Positions 1 through 7,806 of a DNA stretch of 64,000 nucleotides are shown here, piece by piece. Location of the stretch: positions 198,643 to 262,642 of the forward strand of contig JBBHKE010000986.1 of NCBI GenBank assembly GCA_037447655.1, written 5' to 3'. This DNA comes from Zygnema cylindricum (lineage: Eukaryota > Streptophyta > Zygnematophyceae > Zygnematales > Zygnemataceae). The notes under the pieces are model-generated. The model was not told the DNA's origin and made no database searches. It saw nothing but the letters and a program-made list of their open reading frames with translations. Position 1 is the stretch's first letter. Each line of letters begins with the position of its first letter. Both the position numbers and the translations under genes were made by a program.

Positions 1-685
1 AAATGTAAAGTACAGAAAGGTTCTACTGCCGATGTCTTTTCTTTACGGCCTATGTATGACAAGGCCGCTGAGTGGACGTGTGTTAACCTTTCACTTGTCT
101 GTACGTTCCCCCGAATTTCTACTACCAAATGTTATCCCTCCACGTGGTGCCAGGTCATGCCACATCCAATAACGTCAAAGTGACCATTCTGGGATCCCGG
201 TAGCGATGTATTGCGTAGGATTAAATCTGATATTAAATAATAGGCGTCGAACCAAATGTTTGATTCATTTGTTTTGTGTGAAATGACGTCCGCACTGAAC
301 ATTAACTCATTTTATGTTCCTTTTTTTATATTTAAGTTAATCCGTATCAAGACCGTACACAAGTTTAAATAAATATCAAACCCTATGTGTCTTAACGAAC
401 TACTGTGACTGACTGGTTAGAGTTGACGCCTACACCGCACCCTGCCGGTCGGAGGTTCGAGTCCTTCATGACTCAACCTTTTGTTAAGAGTGACTTAAGT
501 CACTTTTTAGTCCTATCTATAGCAAAGGAAGCCATGGCTCCATCTTTCTCTCTCTCCTTCAGTTACTACAACAAGTGTGGGGTCTAGAGAGAAGGGATGG
601 AGGCAAGCTCCCTACAACTTTTTGTCTTTTTTCGCTAATCTATTTAGACCTAGAAAATACCCAAATAAGAATAGTCATTTTAACA
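1..685 (-). mobile_element. Copia-type LTR, start half (element E3), truncated by window edge
   Basis: The reverse complement reads TGTTAAAATG at 685 and soon TATTTTCTAGGTCT, the conserved beginning of this LTR family (also at 2166-3226, 4632-5814, 7807-8989, 9879-10940 and 11050-12082). Positions 1-240 match 9160-9400, another minus-strand LTR piece. The LTR abuts reverse-transcriptase coding sequence at 686, so it is an insertion into another element. Only the U3-side part is visible because the window begins inside it. Divergence from the other copies is substantial, so this is an old copy. Confidence 0.8.
405..475 (+). other. tRNA-like segment on the antisense strand of the LTR
   Basis: On the strand opposite to LTR transcription, TGGTTAGAGTTG (414-425) resembles a Pol III A box and GGTTCGAGTCC (454-464) is a perfect B box. 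The B box sits in a T-arm-like hairpin with a five-pair stem (451-455 with 463-467) and a seven-base loop. The would-be acceptor arm pairs only about 4 of 7 positions, so this is not a working tRNA gene. The corresponding place in the other LTR copies (2930-3010, 4825-4915, 8000-8090, 10105-10190, 11810-11890, 12450-12530) keeps parts of the same pattern. Confidence 0.5.
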
Positions 686-1826
686 GTCGTCTTCATGTCC
701 ATTTGATGTACTTCCATGTCTTCTGCTGCTGCCAAACAGAAAAGTGTTGATGGAGGGAAACCTGACGTCTAGGGCAAATGTCTCCTCGTAGTCAATTCCC
801 TCTTTCTAGGTAAATCCATTCGCCACAAATCGAGCCATGTAGCGCTCAATGGTGTTATCCGGGTTGAGTTTCAATTTAAATACCGAGTTACACCCGATTG
901 ACTTTTTGTCATAAGGACAGTCCACCAATTCCCATGTATCGCCTGCCATAATCAAAGCCATCTCTTCATTAATAGCAATCCACCAATTCCCATCTATCGA
1001 CTGCTATAATCGAAGCCATCTCATCATTAATTGATGTCTTCCACCAATTCCTCTTTGGACAATTCATCACCTCATCCTAAGTATGGGGTTCATCAGGGTG
1101 AGACAATTTGGTGACCTTGTTGTTAACTTATTTCTCTTGCAGTCTTTTGTTGCTTCTCCTTCAACCCTCAAACTCTAATGTCGGAACAGATGGCTCTCGT
1201 GGATTCTTTCAAATAGTTTCGACTTCTCCTGTATCCCTTCATTTCGAGTCTATTTCCACCGTGTTTTCCACTTCGGTTGGAGTTGGCAATAGGGGTTCCA
1301 CGGCCGAATCCTCCTCAGTCTGATTTGTACCTGCAAAATCATCATCTTCTCGAAAACCTGGATAGTTAGGAAGCTCAAAGTCATCAGAATTTTCAGACTC
1401 AAATCTAATTTTGACTTTCTTTGTATGCTTAAAAAGATCTATTGATTTCTCTTTATCCATAACCACTAGATGCTTCACTACGATTATATCTTCTCTCTTA
1501 AGATCATAGACTGTACATCCTTTTACATCTTTATCATATCCTGGTAGATATCCTGGTTTTCCTTTCGGATCTAATTTCCAATTGACGGATCTGTGTCTAG
1601 ACTTAACACTTACCTACCAAAAACCTTTAAGTGTGTTACATCTGGTTTTCATCCGGTCTATCTCTCATAAGGAGTTTGGCCTTTTACTGGTGAAATAACA
1701 ACTCTATTCTTAAGATAATTAGCACATTTCAATGCTCTTCCCACAATCTCTCACATATCATCTTATCCGCTAACATACTCCTAGCCCTATCACTTAGTGT
1801 CCTATTTAATGATTAAAATTATATGA
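686..1826 (-). pseudogene. pol: Copia pol fragment: integrase C-terminus to start of reverse transcriptase
   Basis: Read on the minus strand from 1826 down, one sees the integrase end (NRTLSDRARSMLADK near 1808-1765), then HLKVFG-like residues near 1620, a linker open from 1478 to 1239, and the start of RT with [26 protein letters not shown] and EDMEVHQMDMKT. It ends at 686 exactly at the start of an LTR. It contains frameshifts and stops, including a TAG where the family has Gln before KEGIDYEE, so it is dead. It is most likely part of the element called E2, whose RT C-terminal half lies at 3227-4479. Confidence 0.8.
922..1039. repeat. 58-bp tandem duplication within the RT fragment
   Basis: TCCACCAATTCCCAT recurs at 921 and 979, and the following sequence through ATTAAT is repeated with about 10 percent differences, giving two copies of a 58-bp unit. 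A third partial match begins near 1040. It duplicates the coding sequence for the start of the RT domain (the TWELVD region) and adds a frameshift, as 58 is not a multiple of three. Confidence 0.75.
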
Positions 1827-1939
1827 TTTGATGACGTATATATTGGCGAACGAGAAGTGACAAATTCGATGCATAGCCGCTTGCTATGGCGTTGGCCGAA
1901 TCCCCCCTATTTTTCAGCGACATTATTTCGCAAATTATT
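1827..1939. other. Rearrangement junction, origin unclear
   Basis: Minus-strand integrase homology stops at about 1826 and plus-strand GAG-pre-integrase homology begins near 1940. The 110 bases between them match nothing I recognise elsewhere in the window. They are open in one plus-strand frame from 1886, probably as degraded coding sequence upstream of the pre-integrase domain. Confidence 0.4.
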
Positions 1940-2165
1940 GAATTAAAATTGGATTTATCTCTTTGGCACCACCAAATGTGTCACACATCCGAGGGAAGCC
2001 TTGGTCGCATGATTAAAAACGGAAATGTGAGGGGGCTAGATTTGGCATCAAAAGGGAAAATTATGGATGTGAGGGGTGTAGTAAGGGACAATTGGTTCGA
2101 TAACCTCATTCAGCCAAAGATCTGATCCATCGATGCAAGCATCCGCTTGACTTGGTGCATATTGA
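1940..2165 (+). pseudogene. pol: GAG-pre-integrase and start of integrase of host element H
   Basis: The plus frame encodes LWHHQMCHTSEG followed by NGNVRGLDLASKG, the zinc-binding HH part of the copia GAG-pre-integrase domain. After a frameshift it encodes HPLDLVHIDA, where the first integrase Asp sits. The CC half of the HHCC motif is lost (Cys positions read DVRGVV). Coding stops at 2165 where an LTR begins. The last five bases ATTGA are the target duplication. The continuation of this integrase appears inverted at 9421-9878. Confidence 0.75.
2161..2165. repeat. Target-site duplication ATTGA (left end of E2)
   Basis: ATTGA precedes the LTR end at 2166. Its partner is TCAAT at 9874-9878, next to the start of the opposite LTR, in inverted orientation. 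Both lie in the same His-Ile-Asp codons of integrase. Confidence 0.65.
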
Positions 2166-3226
2166 TGCAATTGTGAGACCTCCATAGGTCCTCACAATGG
2201 GCTCCTCACACGAAGCACGTAGGATAGCTTTGACCACTTTGTATTTAAACACGAATACCTGCCACTCTATCAAACAAAAACTTTGACGAGCTTCACCCTT
2301 GTGAAGATAAGACTCTGCTGAGTCGAGAGCAAAAAAAATCTCTTAATTTGCTCCCTTGAGCAATATGTTATTAAGGGTAAAAATTGACCTTTAGTATAAG
2401 AGCACTCTGGGAGAGAGGCGGCTACCTTCCAAATTTTCTAAGTCATATATCCCTCTCTTAACCCTTTACTAGTAGAGTACCACACCAATTAGAAGACTGT
2501 GTCGTACAGAAAGGTATAGGTGCAGAAATACTTTTTGTACGGCCATCCTACGGCTTGGCTGAAATGTTGTTGCTTGCCATATCTAGATTAGTTCCCATAT
2601 TCTCTGGAGATGTTGCAAGCCAATGATGTCTTGCCACATGGCGCTAAACGTGGCGATGATCCAAAAAGTGCTAAAACACCTATTTCGGGATCTTGGCACC
2701 TATCGTGGCCGTTTGATAAAAACGGACTTTTAATTATAGCCGTCAAAAATCAATGTGCGGTATTTGTCTCTTTGTCGTAACAAATGCGCGGTATTCGTTT
2801 CGCGAAGTACTATAAGTTCTACGTATATTCTAACTGTATGTATGTTACACGTTTGTTCGCGCCGTTAAATAAATAAATATAGACGTACATATTTAAATAC
2901 GTGTCAAACCCTATATAGCCTAGCACTGATCTTAGACTATAAGATAAAACTACCGTCTATTGCTGACTTGCCGGACGGTAGGTACGAAGATCAAATCCTG
3001 GGTTCGTCAACTACATTTTGGTAAACCTACCAAAATCAACTAGGTGCCTCTCTCTCACTAGATAGCATAGGCAGCCATGGCTCTAGCTCCCTCTTTAACC
3101 TTTAGTGATAGCGACAAGTGTGGGAGCTGAAGAGAGGAGTTAGAGTCAAAGTGCCTCTGCTTTTTTCACCATTTAATTTTACATGTTTAAACCTAGAAAA
3201 TACTAAAAGAACCATTAATTTCTACA
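2166..3226 (-). mobile_element. LTR of element E2 (3' LTR in element orientation)
   Basis: On the minus strand the LTR begins TGTAGAAATTAATGG at 3226 and ends with TGCA at 2166, 1061 bp. It is followed on its upstream side (3227 onward) by minus-strand RNase H coding sequence, which makes it the 3' LTR. It is closest to the LTR at 9879-10940, which starts with almost the same bases, and those two are probably the pair of LTRs of one element. It carries the degenerate tRNA-like segment near 2930-3010 and the GTACAGAAAG motif of the U3 region. Confidence 0.8.
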
Positions 3227-4479
3227 CTCCGTTTATTTTCTAGTTGCTCTTCAATTTAATACCACACTTCTCCTTGACAAAAAATAGCTTAGGGGAAGGC
3301 ATAGGTTTGGTCATCATATCTACTACCATTTCACTATATAGTCTAAGCTCTAAACTTATTATTTTGTATTCTACCTTCTCCCTAATGAAACTAAGTCTAA
3401 TGTCCATATGTTTGACTTTAAAGTGGTGTTAAGGATTCGCAGAAATTGCAATGGCTGCCTCATTATCAAAAAACACTTTATGGACACCAGTCTTAAGATG
3501 ACCAAGCTCACCAAGCAAACACTTGACCTACATTAATTCTTTTATAGCATAACAAAAGGCCATGTACTCAGGCTCTAGAGTGGAATGAACAATGACCTTT
3601 TGTTGTTTGCTGCTCCAACCGCAATCCCCATCACCCACATACAATACATTCCCAGACTTGCATCTCCTCATACGAGCATCCCCATAGCTGACATAACTTC
3701 AAGTGGTGATGTTAGTATTGTTCCCACCCAAATGCAACCATAGATCTCTAGTCCCTATGAGATATCTAAGGACACTCTTAGCTGCCTCCTAATCTTTCTT
3801 AGTGGGAGCATTAGACTCCTATTTTGTACTCCTACATTTGTGGCTATGTTTGGCCGGGTACAATTCATAAAATATATCAGGTTGCCCACTACTTGTCTAT
3901 AAAGAATTGTCTACACAAAGCTTTTCTTTTCAGGGCCTAACTCATCATCGAAGATTATAACTCCTTCTTCCACACTCCCCTCACTTCCCTTCTTTAGTTC
4001 CATTGGAGTGGTAGAGCTATTTGTTTTGTCCATTTGGAGTCTTTCTAACATGTTTCCAATGGCCTCTTTCATTTTCAATCTCATTATGTTTTTATCTTTG
4101 TCTCTCTCTTACTCAATTCCTAAAAGATACCTTGCTTCTCCCATATCTTTCATCTCAAATCTACCTTTTAGATCCTTTTCAACATATATATTTTATCTAT
4201 AGATTTACCTAAGACAAGCAAATCATCAACATAAATATCAATAAATATAATTTCCTCCTCATCATCAAACAAATAAATTAAGTGATCTGAGCTGATCCGA
4301 ATGTATCCCAAACCTGTAAGAAACTCATCGAGATTCTTATACCATTGCCGAGGCGCTTATTTTAGCATACACAAAGATTTTATCAATCAACAAACCTTGC
4401 TCTCCTCCCCCTCCTCCACAAATCGTTCGGGTTGTCGCATAAAGATCTCCTCTTCTTACTCTCCATATAGAGAGGTCAT
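3227..4479 (-). pseudogene. pol: Copia pol fragment: RT C-terminal part and RNase H of E2
   Basis: Minus strand, from 4479 down: GE-EEEIFMRQPERF, LK-APRQW, LDEFLTGLGY, RISSDHL, then the RT catalytic box IYVDDLLV near 4225, LGEARYLLGIE near 4120, EAIGNMLE, and RNase H with SYGDAR near 3690, GWSSKQQKV, STLEPEYMA near 3570, and FFDNEAAIAI near 3480. It ends with MTKPMPSPKL before the LTR. Stops replace Leu, Gln and Arg/Lys codons, and there are frameshifts. The right edge at 4479 lies exactly after the MDVKT position of RT, where an LTR (E3) is inserted. Confidence 0.85.
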
Positions 4480-4626
4480 TGCAATTATGTGTCCTCCATT
4501 AGACTACACAATTTAGGAAGCCTCTAGATAGCTTTTAACTAACCCACTTCAAGCTACAACCACTGCTTTTCAAGAGAACAAACTGACACTCTAACTGCAC
4601 CCCTTTGCAGCTTGGACTCCCTTGAG
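4480..4626 (-). mobile_element. LTR end of E3, continued at 8995-9415
   Basis: TGCAATTATG at 4480 corresponds to the reverse complement of an LTR end. Following bases such as GGAAGCCTCTAG match 11090-11105 in another minus-strand LTR. At 4626 it is interrupted by the TATGT duplication and the whole 4632-8989 element, and it resumes at 8995 (AGCAAAAGGTATCAGTG), where the family has AGCAAAAAGAATCACTG. Confidence 0.75.
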
Positions 4627-4631
4627 TATGT
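4627..4631. repeat. Target-site duplication TATGT (left)
   Basis: TATGT at 4627-4631 directly before the LTR start, and TATGT at 8990-8994 directly after the other LTR. Five bases is the usual copia target duplication length. Confidence 0.95.
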
Positions 4632-4824
4632 TGTTGATATTTGTGTATTTTCTAGGTCTGTAATAGGATAGGAAAAAGGCAGAGGCAGTCTGCCTCTAAC
4701 TCCCCTCTCCAAGCCCCCACACTTGTTGTAGTCACTAAAGGCTGGATAGGGAGCTAGAGCCATGGCTACCTAAGCTCTCCAGAGAAGACAAGGGGTAAAT
4801 TAGTAATACTTACAAAAAGGTATT

Positions 4825-4915
4825 TGACGGACCCAGGAATTGATCCTGGTACCTACCGTTCGTCAATACGACATTAGCCGGTAACTTTATCCATTTAGAC
4901 TAGAGCTGGTAATAC
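4825..4915 (-). other. tRNA-like segment antisense to the LTR
   Basis: On the minus strand a perfect T-arm shape is seen: stem CCAGG (4849-4845) and CCTGG (4837-4833) around the seven-base loop ATCAATT, followed by GTCCGTC. Upstream, TAAATGGATAAAG resembles a tRNA D-arm/A-box, and TACCG...CGGTA forms a further hairpin. The acceptor stem is not convincing, so it is not a functional tRNA. Confidence 0.45.
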
Positions 4916-5438
4916 GACGTATGGGGTTTGATAATTATTTAGATAGTTACAAGTAGACTAGTTCATTTAACTGGAAATATATACGTATTGCATAGATACA
5001 GTTATGTATAGTACGGAGTACAGATTTATTAATTGAAACGGATACCGCGCATTTGGTTCGACCGCGAAACAAATACCGCGCGTCTATTTTCAACGGCTAG
5101 CAATATAGCCGGATTTAATCGGACGGCCACGATAGGCGCCGCGATCGCGGGATATGTACTTTTGGCGGTTTGCGGTCATCGCCACATAGGATGACACATG
5201 GCACGTCAACATTGGATTGCGGCCACACCGGAGATTACGGGAACAAATAGATATATGACATGTGTTGACATTTCAGCCATATCGTACGATTGTCGTACAG
5301 AAAGTACACCGGCACCTGTACTTATCTGTACGGTACGGTGATGTGATTGGTGCCGTACGTCAGTAGATAGGGTCTTAGAGTGAGAATAGGACTTAGAATT
5401 TTTTGAGTAGCTAGTCGCCTCTCCTAGAGAGCATCTTG

Positions 5439-5445
5439 TATAAAT
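5439..5445 (+). promoter_or_regulatory. TATA box of the 5' LTR
   Basis: TATAAAT lies about 350 bases before the gag ATG and is kept in the 3' LTR (8614-8620). Transcription would start about 25-30 bases downstream, which puts the gag start codon in the R-U5 part of the transcript. Confidence 0.6.
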
Positions 5446-5794
5446 GGCAAACTTTGGCCAGCCATAACTATCAATTTACTTGACCATTTTCAGTGATTCT
5501 TTTTGCTGCGGACTCAGAGGAGTCTAGGCTACACAGGGTTGTAGTCAGTTAGAGTTTTTGTCTGCCAGGGTGGCTGCATTTATAAGAGAAAGTCAAAGTG
5601 GGTGAATGTGTCCAAATCTCATATTCTAACTTTGCATTCTGTGGTGGAACTGACCACACAGAAAGTGTTATTTCACAGGGGTGAATCTATATTGGGATTG
5701 TGACTGTCAAGGGGTCAGTCATTTGGGTTTATATTAACTTGGAGTCGGCACTATCTATATTAGCTTCTTTTGGATCTGCATACTCTGAGGGCCA

Positions 5795-7153
5795 ATGGAG
5801 GTCTCAGAGTTTCAGGTTATGGGCCCACCATCTAGGGTGCCTATGTTTGATGGAACAGGCTTCACGTATTGGGCGTTTACAATGGAGGGATTGCTTTTCG
5901 AGAAGCACTTATGGGGAATTGTTGCGGGACAAGTGAGGTGTCCGCCACCTGGCTTTGGAGGACCTTACTACGGAGAATCATCTGAGACTGCCCAGAATAT
6001 CATCCGGAGTTCATATGCAACGGAAGGTGAAGGGAAAAACCTTTCCGTGGATGGGGAAATAGGGGAGAAGGAAAAAGGGACACTTATGGTGAGGGGAGCT
6101 AGGCTCTCAGCTATGGTACCACATGTAGGGATTAAAACTGAAGAAAATGACAGGAAAATATGGGAATACAAAAACACTATAGCAAAACATCTCATACTTA
6201 GATATGTGTGTAAGTCGATAGCTATCACTCTTTTAAGTCTAACCAAGTCTTCAGAGATATGGGAAGCACTAACTCAGATTTATAAGAGTGAGACTATTCA
6301 GAGGCAGCAATTAGTAAAACAGGAAATAGATGCCTACGTTTATAAAGGCGGTAGCATGATAGAGTTTTGCAATGATATTGTTGCGTTATATGTTGAGCTT
6401 ACTAGTGCGGGATATGTAGAATCTGAGGAGAGTAAGATTAATACACTAATTATGAAACTCCCAGATGAGTACGAAAACATAATTTGTCGTATGCAGGCAA
6501 TGGATGGCTCCTCATGGACTTGGAGCTTTACCATGGGGATAATTATTGTGAGGGAAAGCACTTTGGAGCTTCGTAGGGGAAAGGACAGGGTCAATGCATT
6601 TTCAGCTGGTGGTGATTGGCGGAAGCGTGATGAGAGGAACGGCGGTGACGAGCGGAAGGGTGATGAGAAGAACGGTGGTGATGAGCGGAAGCGTGATGAG
6701 AGAAAGAAAGACAAAGGTAAACCTTATCGGAACTTTGGTGGAAAAAGAGGGAGAGGAAAAGGCACGAGAGCTTTGAAAAAAGGGGTTTGCTTCTTTTGTA
6801 GGGAACCGGGTCATTATATGGATGAATGCCCTTGTTTGGGAAAACTTAGAAGTTGGAATGTGGATGAGGAGGAAGAAGGGGAAGAGGAGAAAGAGGATGA
6901 AGATATTTTAGAGCTTCTCCGGATTAGTAGTATAGGGAAGAAAGAAAAGCACACAGTAATTGCACGAAGGCAACAGTGTGCTTTTGGAGGTATAAGGGAA
7001 GTAAAGAGAGAGGAGGTACTTGAGGATGTCGAGGAGTGTAGAGTGTATGACTTAGAAATGAGAAAGTCAGTTCTAGGATCCATAAGTGAAAACGGGAAAG
7101 ATAAAATTAATCAGGATAATTTTATAGATAATAGGGAACCAGAAAACTGGTAG
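5795..7153 (+). CDS. gag: Gag polyprotein of the gag-only copia element
   Basis: 452 codons. The start ATG at 5795 is inside the LTR, 20 bases before its end. It is chosen because the N-terminus then runs through the PBS (Gln-Val-Met-Gly) into VPMFDGTGFTYW, the conserved N-terminal copia Gag motif, as in the second family. Residues about 125-230 (SSEIWEALTQIY, EFCNDIVALY, IMKLPDEYENII) match the UBN2/copia gag domain that forms the virus-like particle. A CX2CX4HX4C zinc knuckle (CFFCREPGHYMDEC, 6788-6829) would bind RNA. Unusual traits are a long insertion after LWGIVAG, a run of charged 11-residue repeats (6623-6721), and an acidic stretch after the knuckle. The frame is intact despite the element's age. 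It ends at TAG 7151-7153, and the same frame stays open afterwards. Confidence 0.88.
   Translation: MEVSEFQVMGPPSRVPMFDGTGFTYWAFTMEGLLFEKHLWGIVAGQVRCPPPGFGGPYYGESSETAQNIIRSSYATEGEGKNLSVDGEIGEKEKGTLMVRGARLSAMVPHVGIKTEENDRKIWEYKNTIAKHLILRYVCKSIAITLLSLTKSSEIWEALTQIYKSETIQRQQLVKQEIDAYVYKGGSMIEFCNDIVALYVELTSAGYVESEESKINTLIMKLPDEYENIICRMQAMDGSSWTWSFTMGIIIVRESTLELRRGKDRVNAFSAGGDWRKRDERNGGDERKGDEKNGGDERKRDERKKDKGKPYRNFGGKRGRGKGTRALKKGVCFFCREPGHYMDECPCLGKLRSWNVDEEEEGEEEKEDEDILELLRISSIGKKEKHTVIARRQQCAFGGIREVKREEVLEDVEECRVYDLEMRKSVLGSISENGKDKINQDNFIDNREPENW
5815..5826 (+). promoter_or_regulatory. Primer-binding site, initiator tRNA-Met half-molecule type
   Basis: GGTTATGGGCCC follows the LTR directly. 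It is complementary to the anticodon loop and stem of eukaryotic initiator tRNA-Met (GGGCCCATAACC) and matches what I recall as the PBS of Drosophila copia, which is primed by a cleaved tRNA rather than by the tRNA 3' end. The usual plant copia PBS TGGTATCAGAGC is absent. Here the site is inside the gag reading frame. Confidence 0.85.
6623..6721 (+). repeat. 33-bp minisatellite inside gag
   Basis: Three in-frame copies of a 33-base unit encode 11-residue repeats of the type KRDERNGGDER, KGDEKNGGDER, KRDERKKDKGK. They form a highly charged linker just before the zinc knuckle. Confidence 0.8.
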
Positions 7154-7777
7154 GAAAGGGAGACTTCAACGGATTCCGAGGAAAGGGGAGAAGTGAAACT
7201 CGAAGAGGTTTCAAAGGATAGGGGAGAAGAGAAATATTTGATTAAAGGTTTAGGGGAGAAGAAATATTTATTGGGAATTAAATTAGAAAGTAATAATGGA
7301 AAGAATTCCATGGGAGAGAGTGAGGGAAGTTCAGAAAATGGGGTAATTATCATGGATAAAAATATGAGTACGAAAGATGTAGATCTTATGAGGAACTTAG
7401 TGGGGACTAGTGTTTTTTGGGAATATTTGGGGGTGGATGGATTTGACATCACTACTTGGTGTGACGTCACTTGTGAAGATGTGCCTGTAAAAGGGTTAGC
7501 ATCTGGGTGTATGTTGCAGATTGGAGAAGGGGCAGGCTGTTTGGATCGCAAGAGGGAAATCGGTTTGTGTGTGGATGAAAAAGTGATGAGGTGGATAACA
7601 TCTTTGCTCGGATTTATAAAAAGTGGGATGTTAAATAAAATGTGTGATGCAATTATTATTTCAGTTCATTTAATGCACTGTGTTAAATACTTAAGTTTTA
7701 TGAAAAGAAAAGGAAAAAGGAAAAAGAAAAAGAAAAAGAGGAGGGGGTGTTTGTCTACCTTTTTTTGTGGAAGTTGA
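7154..7777 (+). pseudogene. In-frame tail after gag: decayed RT/RNase H remnant
   Basis: The gag frame continues without a stop from 7154 to TGA 7775-7777, separated from gag only by TAG 7151-7153. LGEKKYLLGIKLE (about 7252-7290) looks like the RT motif LGEAKYILGIQVE. Residues at about 7390-7530 (RNLVGT, W, LG, ITT, W-D, D-P, G, LQIG-G) align without gaps to the connection and RNase H start of the copia pol at 29290-29450. Everything between gag and this RT motif, and the RNase H core after it, is missing. The C-terminus is a Lys/Arg run near 7705-7745. A readthrough product of about 660 residues is possible, or it may be just a not-yet-decayed deletion scar. An ATG at 7193 is available but its context is unremarkable. 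Confidence 0.6.
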
Positions 7778-7793
7778 AAGGGAAAAAGACTAG

Positions 7794-7806
7794 AAAATAA
7801 GGGGAG
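7794..7806 (+). promoter_or_regulatory. Polypurine tract
   Basis: AAAATAAGGGGAG lies immediately before the 3' LTR. Its GGGGAG end is shared with the second family (30035-30040), as expected for the plus-strand primer. Confidence 0.8.

Larger units (their letters stand above)
4632..5814 (+). repeat. 5' LTR of the gag-only element
   Basis: It begins TGTTGATATTTG and ends AGAGTTTCA, and matches 7807-8989 with no net length difference. It contains the TATA box at 5439, a tRNA-like segment on its minus strand (4825-4915), a GTACAGAAAGTAC-rich U3 stretch near 5290-5340 and, in its last 20 bases, the first codons of gag. Confidence 0.95.

Noticed and set aside
405-475. Functional tRNA gene
   Set aside because: The B box and T-arm are good, but the acceptor stem pairs poorly, no normal anticodon arm is evident, and the sequence is part of a repeated LTR.
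4632-5814. Possible protein beginning MALAPYPAFSD on the minus strand of the LTRs
   Set aside because: It exists in both LTRs only because they are copies, it starts at a GCCATGGC within the LTR, and it is broken in the other family members.
5968-7083. Minus-strand frames opposite gag (92, 124, 89 codons, Ser/Phe-rich)
   Set aside because: They are shadows of the purine-rich gag coding strand, with no recognisable domain.
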